58,500 nucleotides of DNA from Pseudomonadota bacterium (GCA_023954855.1 JAGSGY010000028.1:1-58500); one strand, 5' to 3'; positions 49,964-58,301 are shown, counted from the first letter of the stretch. Numbers and translations: made by a program. Notes: generated by a model from the letters alone, not told the origin.

Positions 49964-50819
49964 CGGACTGGACGCCTCAGGGGCCGAGTCCTTTGCCGAT
50001 GACCTCGTCCGGCGCGGCGACCCGTTCAACGCGCTGACCTTCTACCGCCTGAGCGGTCACCTCTCAGGGACGCCCGAACCGTCCATCGCCTTCCGCACAG
50101 CGCTCTGCTACGAGCTTGGCGAGCGATTCTCCGCCGCCGAAGAGTCCTACCTCGATCTTGCTGGACGCTTTCCCGACTGGTCGGCCCGAGCCACCTGGCG
50201 CGCTGCGATGAGCGCGCGACACGACGGGCGCTTCGGGGAGGCTGCGCTCCATCTCTCGGATGTGAGCCTCGAAGGCCAGGGGACCGAGCTCGCCACCCGT
50301 GCTCAGTTCATGCAAGGGGTGCTCGCGCTGGACCAGGTCGAGCTCGAGCGCGCCGACCAGTCCTTCGAGCAATTTGTCCTCACCCACCCAGACCACGCCA
50401 TGGCTCCGAGGGCGGTCGCAGCGCGCTCAGTTCTGGCCGACAGGGTGCCAAGACGTTCACCCGTTCTCGCGGGAATCCTCAGCGCTGTCATTCCGGGGTC
50501 GGGCCAGCTCTATGCGGGACACCCGGGTGATGCGGCCATGGCCTTTCTAAGCAGCGGGGTGCTTGGCCTGTGGTCCTACACCCTGGTTCGGAGCGGCGTA
50601 GAAGACCAGCAGGGCTGGCGGGTCGGGACTGGAACGGCGCTGGGGACCGTCGCGGCCTTCACCTGGACCAGCAACGTCTTCGGCTCGGTTCGTGGGGCGA
50701 AGCGAAGCAACAGCTATCTACGCCGAGGACGTGCCCAGAGTGCCCTTCGAGAGACCGCCGACCCCTCCCTCGAGGAACACGGAGAAGACGTGCTCCGCGA
50801 TGAACACCTCTTCGACTAG
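49875..50819 (+). CDS. Exported TPR-like protein with C-terminal TM2-like membrane domain
   Basis: From ATG 49875 the 314-residue product has a signal peptide MARRASMIPFLCAFLATSAV; ATG 49893 is an alternative. Helical TPR-like repeats follow (ALCYELGERFSAAEESYLDL, LERADQSFEQFVLTHPDH). The C-terminal part has AVIPGSGQLYAGHPGDAAMA, a Pro-Gly-x-Gly-x-x-Tyr motif typical of TM2-type and DUF5683 membrane hairpins, and then two membrane helices. The first 89 bases overlap the YidD-like gene in another frame, an unusually long overlap that also encodes its Arg tail. Pairing of YidD-like and PGxGQxY proteins suggests work in membrane protein assembly; this is inferred. Confidence 0.8.
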   Translation: MARRASMIPFLCAFLATSAVAEEPSVDVVSGLDASGAESFADDLVRRGDPFNALTFYRLSGHLSGTPEPSIAFRTALCYELGERFSAAEESYLDLAGRFPDWSARATWRAAMSARHDGRFGEAALHLSDVSLEGQGTELATRAQFMQGVLALDQVELERADQSFEQFVLTHPDHAMAPRAVAARSVLADRVPRRSPVLAGILSAVIPGSGQLYAGHPGDAAMAFLSSGVLGLWSYTLVRSGVEDQQGWRVGTGTALGTVAAFTWTSNVFGSVRGAKRSNSYLRRGRAQSALRETADPSLEEHGEDVLRDEHLFD

Positions 50820-50821
50820 GC

Positions 50822-50851
50822 AAAAAAAGGGGAGCGCCCGTGGACGCTCCC
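50822..50851 (-). terminator. Intrinsic terminator for the minus-strand gene at 50874
   Basis: A 7-bp GC-rich stem (50830-50836 with 50845-50851) has an 8-base loop. On the minus strand it is followed by seven T residues (the A-run at 50822-50828). The + strand has only a weak T-tract, so it mainly ends the minus-strand transcript of the small secreted protein. Confidence 0.9.
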
Positions 50852-50873
50852 TCATTTGTGACTCGGATGCGTC

Positions 50874-51173
50874 CTAGTTGGGCGAGGCCCAGAAGTTGAA
50901 GCGCAGTCCGTCGTCGGTGCGGCCGGCGGCAGCATCGATGACCGACGCGAGGTTTACGCAGGGACAGATGGTTCCGAGGATGCACTCGACGAGCGGGAAG
51001 CCCCCCGAGAAGCCAGCGTTGTACCACTCGCCAACGCCTGGAAGCGCTGCTGAGAGGAGGATTGCGGCGGTGTCATCCGACTCGGCTTGGGCCCGCTCTG
51101 CAGGGACGAAGGTGCCGCCGGCGAGAAAGCCGATGAATGCGAGAACTGTGGCCGTCTTCTTGAGGGCGTTCAT
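50874..51173 (-). CDS. Small secreted protein with hydrophobic Cys-containing segment, 99 aa
   Basis: The product has a Sec signal (LAFIGFLAGGTFVPAERAQA) with likely cleavage after AQA. A short mature part follows with ALPGVGEWYNAGFSGG and then a hydrophobic segment LVECILGTICPCV containing three Cys. The P-G-x-G-x-x-Y motif echoes the one in the convergent gene at 49875-50819. It is translationally coupled to the LolA-like gene (ATGA overlap at 51170-51173). No family is recognised. Membrane insertion through the hydrophobic segment, or a disulfide, is plausible. Confidence 0.72.
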   Translation of the reverse strand: MNALKKTATVLAFIGFLAGGTFVPAERAQAESDDTAAILLSAALPGVGEWYNAGFSGGFPLVECILGTICPCVNLASVIDAAAGRTDDGLRFNFWASPN

Positions 51174-51973
51174 GGTTTCTCCTCGACCGGGATCGACGGA
51201 TCCAGCGTGGTCGTGAATAGCTTTTCGGGACTATCGGCTACGGCGGACACCTTGGTCAAGCGCACAGATACACGCGCCAACCCACCTTCGTCTGGAGTCT
51301 CCATCTCCACAGCATGCGGGAAGTACACACCGGGGTGAATCTCGCGCAGATCAGAAGGCCGGGCATCGAGGATGGTCTGTCCAGCTTGCTTGATGAGCAT
51401 GTGTCTCACCGCGACCATCTGCTTGTCGATGACGTAGCTAAGCTCGGTCTCATCCGAGCCGGCACCCACCAAGCGCACGACGGGGCGTCCCTCGAGGACC
51501 TCATCGGTCAGTGACCAGCTCACGCCATGTGCCTCACCGAGGCGAAACCCAGCCACGCCGACGCGCTTGAGAACCGCCTCGAGCATCGACCGGCGGTCTT
51601 CGCTCGGAAGCGCATCGAGGTCCCACCGCACGGCCTTGCCCATCGCGGGCACGTAGTCCAGGAGGATGTGGCCATCGCAAGTGATCTGCCGCGCCGTGTC
51701 CCCGAAGTAGTCGACGCGGAAATGATCGCCCTCGGCGAGAATCAGTCGCCAGCGTTCCTCGAAACGCACATCGCCTCGCACCGTCGTTCGACGGGCCGAG
51801 TAGCGCAGCCCGGGAAGCTGATCGGCCCGCGCGTCAACCTCCCCAATCCAGCGCACCGCATCCCAGCTGGCTCGCTCTTCGACGACCCTAGCCTCCATCG
51901 ATGCGTCACCGACCGGAGCGGCGATAGCGGGAGCCACGACGAGCAGGTGGAGCAAGATACCGAGAGTCTGCAC
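51170..51973 (-). CDS. Exported LolA-like (lipoprotein-sorting) protein
   Basis: From GTG 51973, with GGAGG 5 bases upstream, the 267-residue product has a signal peptide ending APAIAAPVG. The rest has the layout of LolA/LolB-like half-barrels: GLRYSARRTTVRGDVRFEER, ILAEGDHFRVDYFGDTARQ and ITCDGHILLDYVP, then LVGAGSDETELSYVIDKQ and HPGVYFPHAVEM. These carry lipoproteins or lipids through the periplasm. An upstream extension of the open frame is antisense to the acyl-CoA dehydrogenase and is rejected. It is co-transcribed with the small secreted protein; whether it serves that protein is unknown. Confidence 0.7.
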   Translation of the reverse strand: MQTLGILLHLLVVAPAIAAPVGDASMEARVVEERASWDAVRWIGEVDARADQLPGLRYSARRTTVRGDVRFEERWRLILAEGDHFRVDYFGDTARQITCDGHILLDYVPAMGKAVRWDLDALPSEDRRSMLEAVLKRVGVAGFRLGEAHGVSWSLTDEVLEGRPVVRLVGAGSDETELSYVIDKQMVAVRHMLIKQAGQTILDARPSDLREIHPGVYFPHAVEMETPDEGGLARVSVRLTKVSAVADSPEKLFTTTLDPSIPVEEKP

Positions 51974-52078
51974 AGGGCCTCCGTCAGACAGCACGGCTTG
52001 CCTCGTCGGCTGCACTCCGTCAACAGAGTCGCCGGGACGTGGACTGCCGGATACGAGCCAAACCCTGAGGAGAGCACG

Positions 52079-53221
52079 ATGTTCCAGCTGACCGAAGATC
52101 AAGTCGACCTCGCCGAAGCCGTCGCCGGATTCTGCCGTGAGACCCTCGCGCCGACCGTCGAAGCCGACGATGAACACCAGGTCTTTCGGCCAGAGTTGTT
52201 CCGCGCCATGGGCGAACAAGGCTTTCTGGGTGTTCCAACCCCTGAGGAGCATGGTGGCCTTGGACTCGGCTACTTCGAGTACTGCGTGGTGCTCGAAGAG
52301 ATCGCGAAAGTCTCCGCCTCATACGCAGTGACCGTCGCCGTCAACGGCCTTCCCCAGGTGATCCTGGGCCAGTTCGGCACCGAGGAGCAGAAGGCGGAGT
52401 GGCTTCCGAAGCTGGCCGCCGGTGAGGCCCTCGGCGCCTTCGCGCTCTCCGAGCCTGAGAGTGGGTCCGATGCAGGCGCAATGAAGACGACGGCAGAGCG
52501 CCGCGGCGACACGTACGTGCTCAACGGCACGAAGTTCTGGATCACTCACGGCGGCGTCGCCGACATCTACATCTGCATGGCGCGAACGGGTGGCCCCGGC
52601 CCCAAAGGGGTCTCGGCGTTCATCCTTCCCGGCGATGCCACGGGCCTCTCCTTCGGTAAGAAAGAGAACAAGATGGGCCTGCGCGCCTCGCCCACGGTGG
52701 AGCTCGTGCTCGACGACGTGGTGATTCCTGCCGCCAACCGGATCGGGGAAGAGGGGTTCGGATTCAACGTCGCGATGGCGGCGCTCGATTCCGGTCGCAT
52801 CACCATTGCAGCGAGTGGGGTCGGGCTGAGTCAGGCGGCACTCGACTACGCCGGCGTCTACGCCACCGAGCGCAAGCAGTTCAAGAAGCCGATCATCGAC
52901 TTCCAGGGCGTCAGCTTCATGTTGGCCGACATGGCCTGCAAGATCGAGTCGTCCCGGCTGCTGGTCCACAAGGCCGCCTGGCTGCGCGATCAAGGACTTC
53001 CATACGCCAATATCGCCGCCATGGCCAAGTGCGTCGCCACCGATACAGCCATGAGCGTCACCACGGACGCGGTGCAGGTTCTCGGCGGCTACGGCTACAC
53101 GAAGGAGCACCCAGTAGAGCGCTACATGCGTGACGCCAAGGTGATGCAGATCGTCGAGGGCACGAACCAGATCCAGCGCCTGGTCATTGGGCGTCACCTC
53201 AAGCGCGGCTGGATGCGATAG
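52079..53221 (+). CDS. Acyl-CoA dehydrogenase
   Basis: This flavoenzyme should oxidise acyl-CoA to the trans-2-enoyl product and pass electrons to ETF. From ATG 52079 (GAGGAGAG upstream) it has 380 residues, the family norm. Motifs include LSEPESGSDAGAMKTTAER (FAD and substrate region), GTKFWITHGG, DSGRITIAASGVGL, ERKQFKKPIIDFQ, and VQVLGGYGYTKEHPVERYMR near the C-terminus. The catalytic Glu is expected at IVEGTNQIQR, as in short-chain enzymes. Chain-length preference cannot be told. No beta-oxidation partner lies next to it. Confidence 0.95.
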   Translation: MFQLTEDQVDLAEAVAGFCRETLAPTVEADDEHQVFRPELFRAMGEQGFLGVPTPEEHGGLGLGYFEYCVVLEEIAKVSASYAVTVAVNGLPQVILGQFGTEEQKAEWLPKLAAGEALGAFALSEPESGSDAGAMKTTAERRGDTYVLNGTKFWITHGGVADIYICMARTGGPGPKGVSAFILPGDATGLSFGKKENKMGLRASPTVELVLDDVVIPAANRIGEEGFGFNVAMAALDSGRITIAASGVGLSQAALDYAGVYATERKQFKKPIIDFQGVSFMLADMACKIESSRLLVHKAAWLRDQGLPYANIAAMAKCVATDTAMSVTTDAVQVLGGYGYTKEHPVERYMRDAKVMQIVEGTNQIQRLVIGRHLKRGWMR

Positions 53222-53288
53222 AGCCCGCGGCGAGCGCCTGTGGGCCCATGAGCTGGGCCCCCAACGCTGTCGCTCGCGCAACCCTCCA

Positions 53289-53317
53289 TTGCCCCCGGCG
53301 AGGCCTCTATCTATAAT
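53289..53317 (+). promoter_or_regulatory. Sigma-70-type promoter of the PEGA gene
   Basis: TTGCCC at 53289-53294 and a perfect TATAAT at 53312-53317 are separated by 17 bases. This is the clearest vegetative promoter in the window and lies 33 bases upstream of the ATG at 53350. The -10 match is full; the -35 matches four of six consensus positions. Confidence 0.8.
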
Positions 53318-53349
53318 TGTGCGCGCGCCGGACAGCGCATCGAGGGCAA

Positions 53350-54723
53350 ATGAAAGCCTGCAAGCTCTGCGGAGCTGAGTACAGCGAACGAATCAGCTTC
53401 TGCTTCAACGATGGGGAGGTCCTCGTTCTTACGGGAGCGGGAGACGTCGATGTGGTCTCCGACCCGTTCGACGTGCCAAACCCGGGCTCAGCTGCCCCCG
53501 CCATGCCGCCGACGCATGTCGCGCGTACGCCTGTGCCGAGTGAGCGGCGCGAACGCTCCTTGGTGAACCAGCAGACGCCACTCGAGTCGCCGAACTTTCA
53601 GCGTCCGCCCGCCCAGCCCGAGCCTGACGACTTCACGCCCCGCCCGCTTCAGACTCTCGATGTCGACCCGAGTTCGGGGCCAGCCACACCGATGTACTCG
53701 CCTCCGGCTGGCATGGATCTGGACGAGGTCCCGCTCGCACCCGAACCAGCGCCGGTGACCAGCGCGCCGCCGCCAAAGCCAAAGCCGACGCCAGCGCCTC
53801 AGAAGGCACAGAGCACGCCCGTGCCTGCCCCTCCGTCGCAAGACAGCACCCAGAAATCCACGTTGGTGCTCTTGGTAGTCGCCGGTGTGGCCGTCATTGC
53901 GGCACTGCTCTTTCTCATCACCGTAGTGATGGGCATGGGCATCTCGAGCAGTGGCGAAGACGAGACCACATCACTAGCCGGCGCCATCGAGGCGGCACCC
54001 GCCGAGGTTGTGGAGGCACCAGATCCCACGCCGGAGCAAGAGCCCGAGGACATGGAGATTCCGATACCGGACCCGCTCGACCTCGGACTCCCGGCAGAAC
54101 CGACGCCAGAGCCGGTGGCGTCTGTAGAGCCAGACCAAGTCGCCCCCACCGAAGGGGACCCCGAAGGTGAAGCCACTGGCGAGGAAGGTACGGGCGCCGA
54201 CAACACCGCGCCCGAGCCTGACCCCACGGACGCCGTGGCGGTCGTTGAGCCCGTACCGGTCACCGATGACAACCCTTGGGGTACTCCTGAGCCCCCAGTC
54301 GAGCCTGCTCCGGCCAGCGAAGGACGTGTCGCGTTCTCGAGCAGCCCATCCGGCGCCGAGCTTCTGATTGATGGAGAATACCGAGGCGCCACGCCGCTCA
54401 CCCAGGTGCTCTCGTTCGGCGATCACGAAGTCATGCTTCGCCTCGCCGGCCACGTGAGCCAGCGCCAGACCCTAGCGGTGGGCGAACCCACCATGTCACT
54501 GGCCATGACCCTGCCGAAGATCGAGGTCTCCAAGACCCGTTTCGAGGCACCCGGCCGCGACGGTGACACGCTGTTCATCGACGGCCGGCCGGTTGGCACG
54601 ATCCCCCGTGAAGTCGAGCTCAGCCCCGGCTCTCACACGTTCACTGTCGAAGGCCCAGGCGGACCGCGTCTCACCGTCACGCGCGAAATCACGGCAGGGG
54701 ACTCGACCGTCACCCTCCAGTGA
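53350..54723 (+). CDS. Zinc-ribbon and PEGA-domain membrane protein
   Basis: The 457-residue product starts at ATG 53350 (GAGGG upstream). Residues 1-25 form a short zinc-ribbon-like unit (CKLCG, then ISFCFNDGE). A Pro/Ser/Thr-rich cytoplasmic linker follows, then one membrane helix (about 180-203, TLVLLVVAGVAVIAALLFLI). An acidic Pro/Glu-rich stretch leads to two PEGA domains, RVAFSSSPSGAELLIDGEYR and DTLFIDGRPVGTIPREVELS. PEGA domains occur on surface or periplasmic proteins of many myxobacteria. The arrangement places the ribbon inside and the PEGA part outside. It has its own promoter and is followed by the YfgM-like gene. Confidence 0.85.
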   Translation: MKACKLCGAEYSERISFCFNDGEVLVLTGAGDVDVVSDPFDVPNPGSAAPAMPPTHVARTPVPSERRERSLVNQQTPLESPNFQRPPAQPEPDDFTPRPLQTLDVDPSSGPATPMYSPPAGMDLDEVPLAPEPAPVTSAPPPKPKPTPAPQKAQSTPVPAPPSQDSTQKSTLVLLVVAGVAVIAALLFLITVVMGMGISSSGEDETTSLAGAIEAAPAEVVEAPDPTPEQEPEDMEIPIPDPLDLGLPAEPTPEPVASVEPDQVAPTEGDPEGEATGEEGTGADNTAPEPDPTDAVAVVEPVPVTDDNPWGTPEPPVEPAPASEGRVAFSSSPSGAELLIDGEYRGATPLTQVLSFGDHEVMLRLAGHVSQRQTLAVGEPTMSLAMTLPKIEVSKTRFEAPGRDGDTLFIDGRPVGTIPREVELSPGSHTFTVEGPGGPRLTVTREITAGDSTVTLQ

Positions 54724-54837
54724 ACTGAAGGGTTGGCCGTCCGGTGACACCATGGGGACCAGACACCGCTGAGTTGTGCTGCCCCCTGCGCTCTACAAGG
54801 TCGCAACGCGGCGCAGAACCGGTTACCCGCCGGCTCC

Positions 54838-54845
54838 TGAGGAGG
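54838..54845 (+). promoter_or_regulatory. Ribosome binding site deciding a TTG start
   Basis: TGAGGAGG is the best Shine-Dalgarno match in this stretch and lies 5 bases before TTG 54851. It favours that codon over GTG 54776, which has no comparable site and would add 25 basic/Pro-rich residues. Confidence 0.7.
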
Positions 54846-54850
54846 CCCTT

Positions 54851-55567
54851 TTGGCCGAAAGCCCCGACATTCCGCTGCCCCAAGACGAGGACGCCGGCTT
54901 CGCGTTCCGCGCACAGATGGCAGGCTACAACTTCCTCATGCGCTTCTGGCGTGAGGGCATCGCACTCGTCGCGATCTTCCTGGTCGCCATGCTCGTGTTC
55001 TCGTTCTGGCAACAGAAGCAGACGGCAGACCAGCGGGGATGGACCGGCGAGACTGCCGAGATCGAGTCCAAGCTCCCCGACGTGGTGCGCTTCGGGCTCA
55101 CGAGCCAGAACGTCAGCGACGAAGACAAAGCCGCCACACGCGAAGTCGCGGATCGGCTCACCGAGGTCGGTAAGAAAGCCTCTGGCGTCGCCGCTGCAGA
55201 AGCCTGGCTGAAGGCCGCCGAGTACTACCGAATCTCTGGCGAGTCCACGCAGCGTCGCGCTGCCATCGAGGCCGCTGTGCCCCACGCCACTGGCATTCTG
55301 CGCTACAGCGCAGAGGGCGGTCTGGCGAATCTCGACCTCGAAGAAGGCCAGGGCGATAGCGCTGTCAGCCGGTTGCGCAGCCTGTCGACCGAGCTCGACA
55401 GCTTCCTCGCCGAGCAAGCCAGCTTCGACCTCGCCGTGACCCTCGAGAACCTCGAGCGGAAGGACGAGGCGGTCACGGCCTACGATGACTTCCTCACCCG
55501 CTTCCCGGAGTCCGCGCGCACAGATGACGTCTCGAAGCGCAAGGCTCGTCTGGCCGGCGAAGGATGA
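54851..55567 (+). CDS. YfgM/BamD-like membrane-anchored TPR protein
   Basis: From TTG 54851 the product has 238 residues. A membrane helix near residues 35-57 (GIALVAIFLVAMLVFSFW) anchors a C-terminal domain of helix pairs (EAWLKAAEYYRISGESTQRR; FDLAVTLENLERKDEAVTAY). This one-anchor, periplasmic-TPR plan is that of YfgM, a partner of the Sec translocon and periplasmic chaperones. The next gene is a BamB-like propeller, the same neighbour yfgM has in E. coli. The 4-base ATGA overlap couples the two. The functional assignment rests mainly on layout and synteny. Confidence 0.75.
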   Translation: MAESPDIPLPQDEDAGFAFRAQMAGYNFLMRFWREGIALVAIFLVAMLVFSFWQQKQTADQRGWTGETAEIESKLPDVVRFGLTSQNVSDEDKAATREVADRLTEVGKKASGVAAAEAWLKAAEYYRISGESTQRRAAIEAAVPHATGILRYSAEGGLANLDLEEGQGDSAVSRLRSLSTELDSFLAEQASFDLAVTLENLERKDEAVTAYDDFLTRFPESARTDDVSKRKARLAGEG

Positions 55568-56763
55568 GACTCCTCGTCCTCGCGGCGCTGCTCGCGGGCA
55601 GTGCCGAGGCGCGCGACATGCGCTTTCCGGACCCGCAGCCCTTCACTCCACGTGAAGCCAGCTACCCGGGCGCCTTCGACAAGGCCCCCATCCCGCACTG
55701 GGACACCGTATTGCCGGGCCCGACCGTCAATGCGGCGACTCACACCGAGCGCTCCCGGCCAGTGGTCGAGGGTGGCCACATCTACGTTGGCTCCGCAGGC
55801 GGTGAGGCGCTCTTCGTGCTCTCCCGACGCGATGGCGCACTCGTTCGCGAGCTCAGGGCAGATGCCAGCGTAGAGGCAGAGCCTGTCGTATCGGGAGGCC
55901 GCGTCTACTTCGCCGATACCGGCGGGACGACCTGGTGCTACGGCACTGACGGAGAGCTGGTCTGGCGGCAGCCATCCACCGCTCCCGTCCTCGTTCGCCC
56001 GACGCTCTCAGACGGCGTGATCTACGTGACCAACGTCGCAGACCAGGCCGTCGCCTACGACGCCGAGAGCGGAACGGTCCTGTGGCGCTTCGAGCAGCCC
56101 AAGGACCTCACCCGGGACGCAGAGCTCGCTCTGTACGCAGCACCTCCTGCCATGGTGGACCAGGGTCGCGTACTCCTCGGCTTCTCGGACGGCACCATCG
56201 TTGCTCTCGAGGCCGACGGCGGCGACCTGCTCTGGAGCCAGCGAATCGGGGAGGGGAGATACCCCGACATCGTCGCCCCCGTCGTCGCAAACGGTTCTGA
56301 CGTCTACGCGTCCGGCTACCTCGCCCCCCTCGTGGCCTTTGTCCCAGACACACGCAGCGTCCGATGGCGCCTCGATGTAGGAGCCGCTGCAGCTCCGTTG
56401 CTGCACGTCGATGGCGATGCAACCATCCTCTACCATCCCGGAACCGACGGCGTTCTCCGTGCAGTCGACACCCGTACCGGTGACGTGCAGTGGGAGTGGG
56501 ACTCGCTGACCAGCGGAGCGCTCACCGAGCCCATCTGGACAGAAGCCGGGCTCTTGGTCGGCTCGTCGGATGGCACGCTCTACCTGGTCGACCCGACCAC
56601 AGGCACCGAAGCCTGGCGTTACCATGAGCCGGCGCAGCTCGACGGACTCAGTGCCAGCCCGGTAGTCACCGGACGGCAGCTCGTCTTCGTGACGAACGCG
56701 GGCCACATCTACAGCATGCGTGCACCTCGCGGTCGCTTGCCCTGGCTCCACGCCAAGCGCTAG
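55564..56763 (+). CDS. BamB-like PQQ beta-propeller protein
   Basis: The 399-residue product has a short signal peptide (MRLLVLAALLAGSAEA). PQQ-type repeats follow: RPVVEGGHIYVGSAGGEALF, EPVVSGGRVYFADTGGT, RPTLSDGVIYVTNVADQAVA, GTLYLVDPTTGTEAWRYHEP. This predicts an eight-bladed propeller like BamB of the outer-membrane protein assembly complex. No lipobox Cys is evident, whereas E. coli BamB is a lipoprotein, so it may be soluble. Its stop codon overlaps the stop of the convergent MopE-like gene. Confidence 0.85.
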   Translation: MRLLVLAALLAGSAEARDMRFPDPQPFTPREASYPGAFDKAPIPHWDTVLPGPTVNAATHTERSRPVVEGGHIYVGSAGGEALFVLSRRDGALVRELRADASVEAEPVVSGGRVYFADTGGTTWCYGTDGELVWRQPSTAPVLVRPTLSDGVIYVTNVADQAVAYDAESGTVLWRFEQPKDLTRDAELALYAAPPAMVDQGRVLLGFSDGTIVALEADGGDLLWSQRIGEGRYPDIVAPVVANGSDVYASGYLAPLVAFVPDTRSVRWRLDVGAAAAPLLHVDGDATILYHPGTDGVLRAVDTRTGDVQWEWDSLTSGALTEPIWTEAGLLVGSSDGTLYLVDPTTGTEAWRYHEPAQLDGLSASPVVTGRQLVFVTNAGHIYSMRAPRGRLPWLHAKR

Positions 56764-58184
56764 GGGCAACTCTCCGCCGCGCCCGGCGTTCCCATGGCCG
56801 AATTGGCATAGACGGTCGTCGCCGTGCACCACGAGGCTTCGAGGTCGTTCGAGACTTCGTCTTCGCCCGCAGGAAGCTCAAGTGCCGCGCCAGTAGGAAG
56901 CGACCAGCCGGAGGCATCTACGCCGTCGAGCAGGGCAGCGCGGAGGCGTAGCTCCACGCTGTCGCCAGGCCAGGGGGCCAACACGGCTGCACAGTTGTTG
57001 ACGCCGCCGTTCTCGACGACGTCCGCATGCGCGCAGAGCACCACGCGTTCTCCGGCTGCGACCGGGTTCACGCCCAGCACCTGGCTCTCGCCCCCCACAA
57101 GCTGGAGACCTACCAAGTCACGGGTCGCGCTCGAGGTGTTGCGGAGCTCCAGCCATTGGCCGTTCTGCGCCGTAGGCCGCAACATCACCTCTGAGACGAC
57201 CCAGTCGCCGACCAACACGAAGTCCTCATCGACGAGCACATCGCAGTCCTGATCGAGACCATCCTCGACCTCCACAAGGCCAGGGGCCTGGCGAGGCTCG
57301 ATGTCGTTACAGTCCGTCCCTCCAAAGGCCTCCGCGTCGACGCCATCACCGTCCGCGTCGAAGTCGGATCCACCGCTACAGTCCGCATCGACGCCATCGT
57401 AGGGCACATCGACAACGTCGGGATGGATCGACGCCGACACGTCATCGCAGTCGAGCCCACCATGGTCCGCGGAATCAAAACCGTCGCCGTCGGCATCGAA
57501 GTCGCTATCGCCAAGACAGTCCGCGTCTACGCCATCGTAGAAGACCTCGGCCACGTCGGGTGCAATGGTCGCTGTCGAGTCGTCGCAGTCACCATCCACC
57601 GCAGCAGAACCGCTTGGAAGGTCACAGACCAGAGCGGATTCACCAGCCCCAAACCCGTCGCCGTCACCATCGACCCAAGTCTCGAACACATCCAGGGCGG
57701 ACTCATCAACAACGCCGTCACAGTCATCGTCCGTGTCGTTGCAGAACTCATCCGCCGTTGGGTGAACGTTTGCAGAGCGATCATCGCAGTCAAGTCCACC
57801 CGCGCCAACGGCGTCTACGCCATCACCATCTGCATCGGTGAGCACAAGACCTTGAACCGCAATGGCTCGCGCGGCGGCGTCGACCACGAGTGTCAGCGTC
57901 GCGTCGGCCGTGTCGTAGGACGAGGGCGTGTAGGCGAGCGGAATGACCATCGAGCCCTGGGCAGGCACGCGGAAGGTCGCAGATGGCACCGAGAACGGCG
58001 GCTCAATCGCCGCAGAGACTTCAGACTCCGCAGCACCCGAGTTGGTCAGCACCAGGTCGACGGTCGACGTCGCACCGAACACTCCGCTTGGAAACGCAAC
58101 CGAGTCAGGGTGAGACACCCGAGCGGCGGGCACACCCACAGGAGTACAGGCCGTGGTCAGCGCGAGGAAGATCAGCGTACGCAT
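56760..58184 (-). CDS. MopE-type metal-binding-repeat lipoprotein with lamin-tail domain
   Basis: The 474-residue product starts at ATG 58184, with a lipoprotein signal MRTLIFLALTTAC. Residues about 30-120 look like an ASPM/HYDIN-type Ig domain. Five Asp-rich units of the putative metal-binding (MopE) type follow, for example GLDCDDRSANVHPTADEFCN, DTDDDCDGVVDE, DGDCDDSTATIAPDVAEVFY and DGVDADCSGGSDFDADGDG. A C-terminal lamin-tail domain (WVVSEVMLRPTAQNGQWLEL) follows. Calcium or another metal is the likely ligand. The N-terminal part and tail suggest a surface adhesin. It has an AT-rich promoter island upstream. Confidence 0.87.
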   Translation of the reverse strand: MRTLIFLALTTACTPVGVPAARVSHPDSVAFPSGVFGATSTVDLVLTNSGAAESEVSAAIEPPFSVPSATFRVPAQGSMVIPLAYTPSSYDTADATLTLVVDAAARAIAVQGLVLTDADGDGVDAVGAGGLDCDDRSANVHPTADEFCNDTDDDCDGVVDESALDVFETWVDGDGDGFGAGESALVCDLPSGSAAVDGDCDDSTATIAPDVAEVFYDGVDADCLGDSDFDADGDGFDSADHGGLDCDDVSASIHPDVVDVPYDGVDADCSGGSDFDADGDGVDAEAFGGTDCNDIEPRQAPGLVEVEDGLDQDCDVLVDEDFVLVGDWVVSEVMLRPTAQNGQWLELRNTSSATRDLVGLQLVGGESQVLGVNPVAAGERVVLCAHADVVENGGVNNCAAVLAPWPGDSVELRLRAALLDGVDASGWSLPTGAALELPAGEDEVSNDLEASWCTATTVYANSAMGTPGAAESCP

Positions 58185-58228
58185 AGGAGCGGAGGTAACC
58201 CCCTGACCCACCCAGATCGAAAACCCTG

Positions 58229-58246
58229 ATAATGTATATTATGTAA
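58229..58246 (-). promoter_or_regulatory. AT-rich palindromic promoter region of the MopE-like gene
   Basis: An abrupt AT-only island contains the inverted repeat ATAAT-GTAT-ATTAT (58229-58242) in otherwise GC-rich DNA. It lies about 45 bases upstream of ATG 58184, and an AT-rich element such as TTTACATAATATAC fits a minus-strand promoter. Exact -35 and -10 positions cannot be assigned with confidence. Confidence 0.5.
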
Positions 58247-58301
58247 AGTGCTCGATAGGTCCCGTTTGCGGCCCGTTCCCCTCGTGGGTTCGCGGCGCGA
58301 A

